Assembly (NCBI GenBank): GCA_014529385.2
Contig: CM043945.1
Location: 2,383,312-2,447,311, forward strand
Length of the DNA stretch: 64,000 bases
From: Adiantum capillus-veneris
Lineage: Eukaryota > Streptophyta > Polypodiopsida > Polypodiales > Pteridaceae
Direction of reading: 5' to 3'
The notes below the pieces were generated by a model. That model did no database searches. It was not told the DNA's origin and was given only the letters and a program-made list of their open reading frames with translations. Of this stretch, positions 21,570 through 33,189 are shown piece by piece; the stretch's first letter is position 1; every line of letters begins with the position of its first letter. The position numbers and the translations under genes were made by a program.

Positions 21570-21883
21570 CGTTTCAGAACGCATAGTAAAATGGGCCCCA
21601 TGTTGGGAGCTTTGATTTGAAGCGTTTCAAAATGCAGAGGACGATACACTAACAAAGGGGCCAATGGCACCATCGGATCTCTAAAAACGCTCGCTTTTCA
21701 AAATGGAAACTTCGGCAGCATATCAAAATGCCACTGATCTTCCTCTTCTTTGTGGTGCCGCTTTCTCCCACGGTGGTGGGGGTGGTGCCAAAGGAGGGTG
21801 TGTCCACCGAAAGTATGACGGCGAGTAGCCTACTGCCGACCCACTGTGGAGCCCTAGATTGGGGGATGCCAAGGCTCATGTCG

Positions 21884-22459
21884 TCAAGGAGGGTGGGTAG
21901 GAAAATTTCTCACCATATGCCCAAAAGCATGGCACCTGAGGCACTGATATAGGGGACCAGTAACCACCAAACATTGTAGATGAAACTGCTTTGTAGTAGG
22001 ATCTCGAAGTCGAACTGTATCCGGGAAATGTGTATCACCAGCGACGTATACTTGTATCCGTGGTGAGCCAATCTTCGTAGTCAATGAACCTGGTATAACC
22101 AAGCCCCATCTAGCAACTACACCTATAAGACAACCCGAAAGGTGAACCGAGAGAGATGGGAAGGAAAGAGTGACTGGGAAGCCGAGGGATCCTTTGCTGA
22201 CGATCAAAATCCTCCACGTCGTAGTCCGAGAGCTCTAAAACCAACCACCGTATATCAACCACAATAGGAGAGCGACTATAGAGAGACTCGAAACAACACT
22301 CGTCTGAAAGCTGTACCTGAAAGATGCCATGGCCCAGCATGATGAGCTCCAAATTGCTGCCCTCGGAGCCAAGTGCAGACTGAAGCTACTCACGAACGGT
22401 GCCGCGTGAGGGGGAGACGCCCAACATGTAGCCGCAGTAACGTCAAGTGGCCGTCTCAC
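21884..22459 (-). pseudogene. DUF4283/CCHC protein remnant
   Basis: On the minus strand, 22352 down gives GHGIFQVQLSDECCFESLY and WLVLELSDYDVEDFD. After a frame change near 22200 follow GFPVTLSFPSLSVHL, LVIPGSLTTKIGSPRIQVYV and a degenerate knuckle LYQCLRCHAFGHMVRNFP whose last Cys is Phe. The order matches the DUF4283 protein at 13.2-13.9 kb, although sequence identity looks low. It is probably the first protein of a LINE or a related element. The 3' part is cut by the gypsy 1 insertion, and the flanking DNA resumes before 15294. Confidence 0.65.
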
Positions 22460-22594
22460 TGTTGGCTACACATTCGTACTCGGGTCATATACCAAGTGAA
22501 GGGTGCGTGAGCAATCGTTGTGATGCCCGAAGCATGTGTGGTAGCCGCCATCGAGCAAGAACTGACCAAGGGGTTAAGTTGAGGAATGTCAAAG

Positions 22595-22596
<2 letters not shown>

Positions 22597-22673
<77 letters not shown>
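22597..22673 (+). repeat. (CT)n tract before a LINE 3' half
   Basis: About 38 CT units directly abutting the 5'-truncated LINE coding sequence. Confidence 0.97.
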
Positions 22674-22674
<1 letters not shown>

Positions 22675-23654
22675 ACAAGCAAGGTATTACGAGTTTGAAA
22701 ACATGTGCAAACAAAGCGTCACTAGAAGGTGGGAAATAAAATCCATGGCTTTCAATGCGTGTGGGGTCCAAACGCTATTGTATGGGGTAAAGGTATGGGG
22801 ACCAAGTATTTCAGCCAGCACATGGAATGACATTGAGAAAATTCAGAAAAAGTTCTTATGTAGACATATGGGGATAAGAACCACAACACCATACTCAGTG
22901 ATGCTATTGGAGACTAGAAAAAGACCATTGGAAATGCTTGCTTTGCAAAGAATGCATAGATATCTCTTGAAGGTGAAGTTGATGCCTAATAACCGTTTGC
23001 CTAACATAGCATGGGAGGTAGGATGTAAGCCGCAAAAGAACCACAAAAGCAAGTTTCTCACCTCTAGCCTTGTTGAGGACATCAGGAAATGGTTCTCTAA
23101 CTGGAATGTGGGAGCGGGAGCATATGTGGACATGCATGTAGAGGAAGGTACCGAGCATGAGCACGAGCTGAATTTTGAACTACAATTACTTGAGACCCTT
23201 CATAGCAAATGAAAGAATGCAATGCACAGGTCCAAGTTTGAATACTATTGCAAGCACATAAACACACGATACTGCGAAGAATTCAAAACCGGAGAAACCC
23301 AAATACATATCAGGACACCCATTTCCTACCGTGCGAGACGGGCCATCACCTTGAGGCGGACAAGATCACACATGCTCAAAAAATGAAACGGGAGGATGGC
23401 TGAATATTGATGCAAACATGAGGAGATGCACTCAATGCAAAATGAATTCATTGGAAAATGAGGCACATGTAACCCTTAAATGTCCAGCATATGCGCACAT
23501 TCGGGTCGACTTTCCTCAACTTATTCAAGGATGTACTACATTTGAGGAGCTTCTCTCAAGAACACATCCCTCTCCAATAGCACTAGGCATCTATCTTGCC
23601 AAGGTGCTAGAACATCACACCACACTTACAAACAAGATCACCACACAATCATGA
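22674..23654 (+). pseudogene. LINE ORF2 C-terminal region and zinc finger
   Basis: 22679-23212 reads ENMCKQSVTRRWEIK, QTLLYGVKVWGPSIS, WNDIEKIQKKFLCRHMGI and NRLPNIAWEV, the conserved region behind the reverse transcriptase domain in plant LINEs. After a stop at 23210-23212 and a frame change near 23385, a terminal finger follows with CTQCKMNSLENEAHVTLKCP and AYAHIRVDFP. Stops and the shift make it inactive. The catalytic palm is absent because of 5' truncation, which is usual for LINE insertions. Confidence 0.85.
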
Positions 23655-23753
23655 CACGCCCCCTCCTTCACATGGAAGGGAGGAGTCTCATATATGAGAT
23701 TTTGGGTCCCATGGGTCATTCTAGCCCTCGGAGGACGTAAATACATCATCTCT

Positions 23754-23790
<37 letters not shown>
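22674..23790 (+). mobile_element. 5'-truncated LINE with (CT)n tail
   Basis: The insert starts mid-coding right behind (CT)n and ends in a (CT)n tail (23756-23790). It encodes the C-terminal part of a LINE ORF2 protein, then a 3' untranslated region. That region has a palindrome TCTCATATATGAGA (23696-23709) and the block GGGTCCCATGGGTCATTC...GGAGGACG, which is shared with the ORF1-only elements at 47-63 kb. It shows that the (CT)n-tailed family includes copies derived from a reverse transcriptase-encoding LINE. Confidence 0.85.
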
Positions 23791-23793
<3 letters not shown>

Positions 23794-23852
23794 GACGTGT
23801 CAAAGCCTGAAGAATAAAGCCAACTTGCAGATGTGGGCCGAGGGGCCTAAGA

Positions 23853-25560
23853 TAAAACCGCCCGTGGTGGGGCGGTAGGCGTTGGCTTTCACCCGAAATT
23901 CTTTACTTTAGACACACACACATAGCACTTTGCAAAGAGAACCTGCAACGGGAATTAACACTTAAGAACACACACGGCTCGGAAGCTAGAATGCCCCGAG
24001 CAGACGCCGACAACCTGTAGGCCCCAAGATTGGCGCTCCTTTCGGTATTTCTTTATACTTTGAGAGGGTAAATTTACAAAGTAGAGTCTTGGGAATCCTT
24101 TGTCTATATCCAACTAGGTACCACTTGATTTGGCCAAATTTCGGCAGCATAACAACCCCAAAACCTGCGCGAAACCAATTCCCCTACTAGAACTCACTTC
24201 CACTGGCATAAACCCTCTGATTCCTGCCCAAAAACAGTAAATTCAGCACGCTGTATTTACTGGTTTTTGCCCTGTTTTCAGCCACAAACAGTGCCCTGAC
24301 TGTCCTATGCCAATGGGGCACTATTCCCAATGGTTCTGGCATCCGTATGGCTGAAAAACAGTCAATTTACAGCGCATACACAGCGCTGAAAACGCACCTG
24401 TACGGTGAGGTTATGACCCTCACCGGTGTCTGCTTTGGAGTAGCAGTTAGCTACCCCTGTTCCTGCTCAAGGAGGCTCTTGCCTCAGCACAAAAGCATGA
24501 ACCCACATAGCTGTACATCAGTCAAATGAAGAGCCCTCTTGTGGGGCATCACATAACTGCACGTAGGGGAGAGAGAGAACAGTGTGTAGTGTGCAGGTCA
24601 TCACTCCTAGCACCACACTGTACATAGAGAGGAAAGCATGCACTCCATAGCTCTTAACCTGTGATAGGTTCTCAATGAAGCATCCTCCCAGCATAAATCG
24701 AGCGCCCCCTCTGCTGCCCTTGACCTGTAATGCATCTATGAACAAATAGATGCAAAAAGGGGAAGATTTCCATGGCTGCCAAAACCTGCGTATCGCTGAA
24801 AACGCAGCAAAACAGCCCTGTAAACACGCATCTGATGCCTTCCAATGTTGAAAATGAGCTCCTTGGACCTAGGCAAAGTCATGGGAAGCTCAAAAATGGA
24901 GAGAAATGGCTGAAAATCAGAGTTAACAACCTCCAAAACTACTCCAAAAAGTCAGTTACGAGTTCTGTTCTCCCAAACTTGGTAAATTGACCAAAAAGTG
25001 CCACTTGGCACTCATGCATGCAATTTCCCCACACTGGGTTTCCTGCTAAAAATCTCTCAACTGGTGCATCAATTGACTTTGCAGCAGAGTACTAAAATGT
25101 TCCCCTTGTCATACCGGAAGTAATGACGCGAACACATTTCACGGCCCAAAATAGCAGTTCCCTAATTTTTAGGAGATGCTTCCGTTGGGCTCCCTGTGAT
25201 CTTCTGACCATCTATCCTCATTGGGACCGCATCCAAAAGTGCAATGTGGCCCAACTATCGCATACTTTTTGTTGGTGATCCCACCTTGACTTTATGCCTT
25301 TATTGAGTTCACTTCCTAGTATCCACCAACTTGCTAAGTGCCACGAGGGGACCTATATGATCTTGCTCTGAGCCTAGACATCCTCTTACTATACCAATTC
25401 CAATGCCGACCACTTCCTGTCTGCGGGTGAACCTACCGTTCACATTGGCCATACAATGTCCGACCATTTGCAACTTCAAAAAAAGGGTCTCAAAAAGTAA
25501 ACAAAAATCATTGGAAAGAAACCAACAACTAAGGTTAGCAGTTGCCACGTCCTCGTGACA
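23853..25560 (-). repeat. Family E 3' LTR
   Basis: Minus strand TGTCACGAGGACGTGG to about CGGTTTTA. It contains the shared motif (plus strand GGCGCTCCTTTCGGTATTTC, near 24030). Short open frames inside recur identically in the other LTR and are not genes. Confidence 0.88.
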
Positions 25561-26436
25561 TACCCCCCTCTTGAAATCGCAATCGTCCTCGATTGCATAC
25601 CATAAATACATGCCACTGATGATCTTGTGTTGTTAGCACTCTTTTATCATCGCATGTATCCGCAAGAAAGACTGTCAAAACATATGTACAAATGACTTAA
25701 TGAGACCTTCATACTTTTGTCAAACTGTACACTGTTGTTGCATTGAATCCATAAGTACATTTCATGTGCTACCTCTATCATTACCCCTCCTTTGCACACG
25801 TTGGGTTGGGGCATAAGTAGGTTGTAACCCAAAGGCCTCAAGGTAAAGCTGCAATACATTTGGTGACTCTTAACACTTCATGCTCTTCCATCCACTTTGC
25901 ATCCATAGGTGGATAGTTCTTGAACTTCACCACATGGCATCTTGCAACTTGTCCCTTAACATTTTACCTGTGTAAGAGGCTCTTGCCTCTGCAAACAAGC
26001 ATAATTCCACAACACTGACGTACCACCCACGACCAAGTAAGCTCAAATTTCAAGATGATTTACCAATGCGTCATAGAATCCAAGCAATCACCTCGGAGAA
26101 TCGGCAAGCAGCGTGTCACCTGGCAGACCCACATCACCCCCGCAGGAGATCTAGTGGCCAATCTACCACCGTGAGACCGTTCCCTATCCTATCTTCGTTC
26201 ATACTTGCAAACCCTAAAAACGCAGCCGAAAATCAACCCTAATTTGACCACTTTTTGGCAGGGCGAACATGCGGAATTTCATGTCTGTCCTATGAAGAGA
26301 AACCCTCTTCCATAATACCCTTCACTTTGTCGGGGCCATAGTGTAATTCCGCGTTCCTGTACTCTGTGTCTTTACCCAAAACAACCGAGGCTCACTCTTT
26401 GAGGAAAAAGTGATTGATATCCCGGCAATGGAACCA
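25561..26436 (-). pseudogene. Family E interior with chromodomain remnant
   Basis: Around 25885-25965 the minus strand matches the C-terminal chromodomain segment of gypsy copies 2 and 3 (MDAKWMEEHEV-like, same position relative to the LTR). Nothing else of gag or pol is recognisable, and the rest of the 876 bp looks non-coding. This ties family E to that chromovirus lineage. Confidence 0.65.
26418..26436 (-). promoter_or_regulatory. Putative primer binding site, not tRNA-iMet
   Basis: Minus strand TGGTTCCATTGCCGGGAT directly after the LTR end GGTTTCA. Its complement ends CCCGGCAATGGAACCA, which looks like a tRNA 3' end (T-stem half, acceptor half, CCA). The tRNA is not identified. Confidence 0.5.
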
Positions 26437-28144
26437 TGAAACCGGCCCGTGGTGGGGCGGTAGGCGTTGGCTTTCACCCGAAATTCTTTACTTTAGACAC
26501 ACACACATAGCACTTTGCAAAGAGAACCTGCAACGGGAATTAATACTTAAGAACACACACAGCTCGGAAGCTAGAATGCCCCGAGCAGACACCGACAACC
26601 TGTAGGCCCCAAGATTGGCGCTCCTTTCGGTATTTCTTTGTACTTTAAAAGGGTAAATTTACAAAGTAGAGTCTTGGGAATCCTTTGTCTATATCCAACT
26701 AGATACCACTTGATTTGGCCAAATTTCGGCAGCATAACAACCCCGAAACCTGCGCGAAACCAATTCCCCTACTAGAACTCACTTCCACTGGCATAAACCC
26801 TCTGATTCCTGCCCAAAAACAGTAAATTCAGCACGCTGTATTTACTGGTTTTTGCCCTGTTTTCAGCCCCAAACAGTGCCCTGACTGTCCTCTGCCAGTG
26901 GGGCACTATTCCCAATGGTTCTGGCGTCCGTATGGCTGAAAAACAGTCAATTTACAGCGCATACACAGCACTGAAAACGCACCTGTACGGTGAGGTTATG
27001 ACCCTCACCGGTGCCTGCTTTGGAGTAGCAGTTAGCTACCCCTGTTCCTGCTCAAGGAGGCTCTTGCCTCAGCACAAAAGCATGAACCCACATAGTTGTA
27101 CATCAGTCAAACGAAGAGCCCTCTTGTGGGGCATCACATAACTGCACGTAGGGGAGAGAGAGAGCAGTGTGTAGTGTGCAAGTCATCACTCCTAGCACCA
27201 CACTGTACATAGAGAGGAAAGCATGCACTCCATAGCTCTTAACCTGTGATAGGTTCTCAATGAAGCATCCTCCCAGCATAAATTGAGCGCCCCCTCTGCT
27301 GCCCTTGACCTGTAATGCATCTATGAACAAATAGATGCAAAAAGGGGAAGATTTCCATGGCTGCCAAAACCTGCGTATCGCTGAAAACGCAGCAAAACAG
27401 CCCTGTAAACACGCATCTGATGCCTTCCAATGTTGAAAATGAGCTCCTTGGACCTAGGCAAAGTCATGGGAAGCTCAAAAATGGAGAGAAATGGCTGAAA
27501 ATCAGAGTTAACAACCTCCAAAACTACTCCAAAAAGTCAGTTACGAGTTCTGTTCTCCCAAACTTGGTAAATTGACCAAAAAGTGCCACTTGGCACTCAT
27601 GCATGCAATTTCCCCACACTGGGTTTCCTGCTAAAAATCTCTCAACTGGTGCATCAATTGACTTTGCAGCAGAGTACTAAAATGTTCCCCTTGTCATACC
27701 TGAGGTAATGACGCGAACACATTTCACGGCCCAAAATAGCAGTTCCCTAATTTTTAGGAGATGCTTCCGTTGGGCTCCCTGTGATCTTCTGACCATCTAT
27801 CCTCATTGGGACCGCATCCAAAAGTGCAATGTGGCCCAACTATCGGATACTTTTTGTTGGTGATCCCACCTTGACTTTATGCTTTATTGAGTTCACTTCC
27901 TAGTATCCACCAACTTGCTAAGTGCCACGAGGGGACCTATATGATCTTGCTCTGAGCCTAGACATCCTCTTACTATACGAATTCCAGTGCCGACCACTTC
28001 CTGTCTGCGGGTGAAACTGCCGTTCACATTGGCCATACAATGTCCGACCATTTGCAACTTCAAAAAGAGGGTCGCAAACAGTAAACAAAAATCATTGGAA
28101 AGAAACCAACAACTAAGGTTAGCAGTTGCCACGTCCTTGTGACA
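26437..28144 (-). repeat. Family E 5' LTR
   Basis: 1708 bp, the same length as the 3' LTR, with only scattered single differences by eye. Confidence 0.9.
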
Positions 28145-28743
28145 TAAACCCTAAGAAGAACAAGTAGCAGAAGAAGAAGAAGAAGTCCTACCAACATATG
28201 GGGACCCCGTCCGATGGGGCCCCAGTGACATAAAGGGATTAAAATAAAGCAGGACTCACACACACTCACGCAAAGCCGATGACGTGGCAGCTGTACGGAA
28301 GTTCCGAAATTTACGTTGGCTGATGACGTGGCAAGCTATACGGATTTCCGCGTTTTGCGCTGGCTGATGACGTGGCAGGCTTTACGAATTTCCGTAAATT
28401 GCGCTAGCAACTTTTTGGCTTTGCTTTTGGACAAGATGCTTTTGAGCTTGAAGGCTTTTCATTGTAATTACTTTTTAGGCCAAGGGTCTTTAAATATGAG
28501 GTTAGGGCTCATTCTCTGGCATGCTTCTTGGAGAAGGTGCAGAGTCTGGAGTAACTGTGTTGATGCAATATAAAGAAATACCGAAAGGGGCGCCAAGGTT
28601 TGGGACCAATACTCTCTGGAGTGGAATTCTGCCACTCCGTGTCTCGTGTCGTCTCTCTCTCTTTCAGTTTGGATGTTATTGAAGTGCTAAAAGTCTCTTC
28701 AGCTTGTTCTTTTCTAGTGGCACGTGGTGCCCGTCTTGTGACA
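28145..28743 (+). repeat. Family A 5' LTR, main part
   Basis: It continues 23791-23852 and ends GTCTTGTGACA. It contains CCAAGGGTCTTTAAATATGAGG and, after ATATAAA, the shared motif GAAATACCGAAAGGGGCGCC (about 28576). Confidence 0.88.
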
Positions 28744-28744
28744 G

Positions 28745-28756
28745 TGGTATCAGAGC
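28745..28756 (+). promoter_or_regulatory. Primer binding site, tRNA-iMet type
   Basis: TGGTATCAGAGC, one base after the LTR. Confidence 0.88.
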
Positions 28757-28770
28757 TTCAGGCGTTTGCT

Positions 28771-29034
28771 TTTCTGAGAGCAAACCGGTCCCACCAAAGA
28801 GCAAACAGAGCAAGATCGCATTTCCGAAGTTCATTGGAAATTCTAGCTTCGTGCTCCGACCCAGGACATACTAGGCACTCCCACCCTTACTTCATCATGC
28901 CAACCGGTTTTCTGAGAGCAAACCGGTCCCACCAAAGAGCAAACAGAGCAAGATCGCATTTCTGAAGTTCATTGGAAATTCTAGCTTCGTGCTCCGACCC
29001 CGGACATACTAGGCACTCCCACCCTTACTTCATC
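28771..29034 (+). repeat. 138-bp tandem duplication in family A leader
   Basis: The segment starting TTTCTGAGAGCAAACCGGTC at 28771 repeats at 28909 with two or three differences and runs to about 29034. The minus family A copy has only one unit. Confidence 0.85.
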
Positions 29035-30004
29035 GCGCATCGGGCGCGCTCTCGTCTTCACCGCTCATGTCTTACAGAGCATAAGCCATTAAGATCACTT
29101 GCAAGAGAAGGATCCAAGATTTGTTTTGAGCTGCTGTTTTTCTCATAGGCTGTGTCATGCAGATGTTGATGACTATAGCTACCAAGCAGCACACTTCCAA
29201 GGACTTGGTAAGTTTTCAAGAAAATTTTTGCCTGAACTTATATGGTTTCTGACATCTTCCTTCGGAGTGCAACTTCTAGCAGAGTGGGGTATCCTGAAAT
29301 GCTTGCCATGGAAACCCTAGCAGATTATAACTTGAAATTTCTCGACATCTCTCAGTAGATGTCTCTTCACGAGCAGATGACCTTGGAGATCCAGTGCGAT
29401 TGCTATCTTGGGACTACCATCGCCGCCAAAGAAATATTGTTTGTCCAAGAGCTGATGGACCATGCTGGGCTCGGCTACAACCTTATGGAATGAACCTAAC
29501 CCTAATTTTTGGTGCAGGTTTCAAGATGGAAAGTCTCTCGACTTTTCGAACTCGATCGATATCGAGATTGCTTTTTAAGTTTGAGTTTTGTTTGATTTTG
29601 TTTGGTGAGCTTGTTTGAAATCTGTTTGAAATGGATGGTATCTGTTTTGAACCTGTCTTGGTGCCGATTTGAACTGTTTGACTCTGGTTTTAATACTGGT
29701 TTCCCGGGTGTAGTGAGAAATGTTGTTGGTATGTAATTTTAGTGCATCAAGACACCCGTGGAAGATCAGTACGGTCTGGGTGTGATGGCTAATTTTACTA
29801 CGCTAGAATATCAAGAGTTCCGATTTGGACGAAAGGAGAAGCTAACTCCTTGATCAAAAGAGCCGAAAGGAGAAGCTAACTCCTTAACAAAAAGAGCAAA
29901 CTGATTGTCCCTCGGAATGACCCTCGGAAATTTTTGAACTAACTTGAGTTGTTTTGCAGATATGCTGTAATCGCGGACGATTACTCTCTTTCAAGAAGGG
30001 GAAA

Positions 30005-30648
30005 TGTCACAAACTGCTGACGTGTCAAAGCCTGAAGAATAAAGCCAACTTGCACATGTGGGCCGAGGGGCCTAAACCCTAAGAAGAACAAGTAGCAGAA
30101 GAAGAAGCCCTACCAACTTATAGGGACCCCGTCCGATGGGGCCCCAGTGACAAAGGGATTAAAATAAAGCAAGACTCACATATACACTCACACAAAGCTG
30201 ATGGCGTGGCAGTTGTACGGAAGTTCTGAAATTTACGCTAGTTGATGACGTGGCAAGCTGTACAGATTTCCGTGTTTTGCGTTGGCTGATGACGTGACAT
30301 GCTGTACGGATTTCCATAAATTGCGCTGGCAGCTTTTTGGCTTTGCTTTTGGACCAGATGCTTTTGAGTTTGAAGGCTTTTCACTGTAATTGCTTTTTAG
30401 GCCAAGGGCCTTTAAATATAAGGTTAGGGCTCATTCTCGGGCATGCTTCCTGGAGAAGGTGCAGAGTCTGGAGTAACTGTGTTGATGCGATATAAAGAAA
30501 TACCGAAAGGGGCGCCAAGGTTTGGGGCCAATACTCTCTGGGGTGGAATTCCGCCACTCCGTGTCGCGTGTCGTCTCTCTCTTTCAGTTCAGTTGTTATT
30601 GAAGTGCTAAAATTCAGTTCAGTCTGTTCTTTTCTATTGGCACGTGGT

Positions 30649-30650
<2 letters not shown>
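30005..30650 (+). repeat. Family A 3' LTR, terminus lost
   Basis: It starts TGTCACAAACTGCTGACG after the purine tract and matches the 5' LTR to GGCACGTGGTGC, where a (CT)n tract replaces the last 14 or so bases. Confidence 0.88.

Positions 30651-30742
<92 letters not shown>
30651..30742 (+). repeat. (CT)25(TG)21 compound microsatellite
   Basis: A pure TC run to 30700, then a pure TG run, at the broken end of the family A LTR. Confidence 0.97.
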
Positions 30743-30746
<4 letters not shown>

Positions 30747-31083
30747 CAAGAAAAAGAGGATGTTTCTATTACTTGAAAATCTCCTAGAACGCCCAAATGG
30801 TGTCTATTCTAAGAGCAATTACATCAGTGTTTACATGGCAGGCTCGTAGGCATCAAATGAAAAACTGTGAAACGAGATACAACCATGCACATGGCCAAAA
30901 GGAAAAGATTGATGGCCAAGGTAAAAAAACGTCTCCTAAAGAGAATAAAAAGTGTCTGGCATGGAGAACAGATGGCAGTAGCCTCTGAAAGATAGACACT
31001 TCGACCAAAAGCCCATTCAATAACTGTAAATCAAGAACCAAATCTACCAAAAGCCACCAGCGGTGAAGATGACAGTGAGCAGT
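30743..31083. other. Unassigned stretch
   Basis: No motif is recognised. The minus strand reads like an untranslated 3' region: a leucine-rich open frame without conserved features. Confidence 0.3.
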
Positions 31084-31189
31084 TGTAACAGACTTGGACA
31101 CTCCAAGTCAAGAATCAACCACGACAGCACCAAATAACCACTTCAAACAATTCACAGATCACAATAGATTTGCACTGGCCCGGCGGAGA
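31084..31189 (-). repeat. Family B LTR fragment
   Basis: TGTAACAGACTTGGACACTC through GCACTGGCCCGGCGGAG matches the first 105 bp (plus-strand sense) of the LTR at 37152. Confidence 0.85.
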
Positions 31190-32207
<1,018 letters not shown>

Positions 32208-32479
32208 CAGTTCACAGTTCACAATTGATTCGACACGGCCCGGCAGAGTTCCGTGCTTAGAGATATTGGCCCCAAAGACTGGCGCCCCTTTCGGTATTTC
32301 TTTTTGTATTAATATGTTGCCAAAGTACAATAGAGCGGTTGGGTCTCACTCTCAGACTCTGCGTCCAGATGCTCTGAGAAGTGAGAGGCCAACTGCACTT
32401 ATAAAGGTTTTACAAGGGATGTGAAAAGCAAAGCCCCAAAAGCTGAAAAATCAAAAGCCTTGTAAAAATAAAGCATCAA

Positions 32480-32578
<99 letters not shown>

Positions 32579-32783
32579 TTAAAAAAAACTTGCATAGCTT
32601 TTTCTCAACCCACGCATCTACTTTTCCGTACGCTGTTGCCAGTGCTTTTTGGCGCCGCAATTCGCAGAGGGTCCGTACGGCACGCACGTCAGCATTTTCC
32701 TCGCGGTTTTCGAGCTCTGCCGCCAGCCAGGGAATGTGTGTTGTGTGTGTATTGTGGGCACGCCACGTCACCTGTTTGTGACA
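32208..32783 (-). repeat. Family B 3' LTR of gypsy 2, with (CT)n inside
   Basis: It matches the LTR at 40434-40978 (variant B2) from CAGTTCACAATTGATTCG to TTTGTGACA. The first 40 or so bases are missing. It contains the shared GGCGCCCCTTTCGG motif (32281). Confidence 0.82.
32482..32573 (+). repeat. (CT)n tract, about 45 units, inside family B LTR
   Basis: It lies after AAAGCATCAAGG, the same place as the shorter tract at 40728. Confidence 0.97.
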
Positions 32784-33189
32784 TACCCCCCTCTTAAAAG
32801 CATTGTAATCGCCCTCGATTACGCCTGCAAAACAGACAGAGGCCATAAACTGTCCTAGCAGACACTGACTGTTAGTACCGACGCACTAGGACGCAAACCT
32901 AGCACATGTACCAATCGACAATCACATCACATGACATCACTTGACATCACATGACAAATCACATTCAACATTCATTCCGATCTCAGACCATGATTTATCG
33001 GCAACGCAATTAGCAATCGCATCTAGATCCACTCAGGACCTCATAGATACCCGATTGACTAATCCCTATTGCAACCATGTCTATCGAGATCATTCAGACC
33101 AAAATGTTGTAGTCATTTCGTATATCAGTTCCTGCACTTAAACAAGTCAAGAACAAGTCAGTATCATGTTCGGGAATTCCAGTTCATAA

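Larger units (their letters stand above)
23853..28144 (-). mobile_element. Family E element: two 1.7-kb LTRs, 0.88-kb interior
   Basis: Two nearly identical 1708-bp LTRs lie on the minus strand with a purine tract (AAGAGGGGGGTA, minus, from 25561) and a putative primer site at 26418-26436. The interior holds only a scrap of a chromodomain gypsy polyprotein. The element sits inside the family A LTR: GGGGCCTAA before it and TAAACCCTAAG after it join to the intact LTR sequence. The candidate duplication (TAAGA/TAAAC) is imperfect. It looks like a deletion derivative moved by a gypsy relative. Confidence 0.85.
23791..30650 (+). mobile_element. Non-autonomous family A element, plus copy (with nested family E)
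   Basis: The 5' LTR is in two parts (23791-23852 and 28145-28743) because a family E element sits inside it. Then come the tRNA-iMet primer site (28745-28756), 1.25 kb of interior without pol, the purine tract AAGAAGGGGAAA and a 3' LTR from 30005. The first dozen bases of the 5' LTR are missing where the LINE (CT)n tail abuts. The 3' LTR ends in a (CT)n(TG)n tract before its terminus, so no target duplication can be read. Confidence 0.85.

Noticed and set aside
22843-23164. Minus frames across the LINE at 22.7-23.2 kb
   Set aside because: They are shadows of the plus-strand LINE protein, which has clear motif matches.
24347-24990. Small frames of 60-75 codons that recur at 26932-27575
   Set aside because: They recur because the region is the LTR of family E present twice; no protein features.
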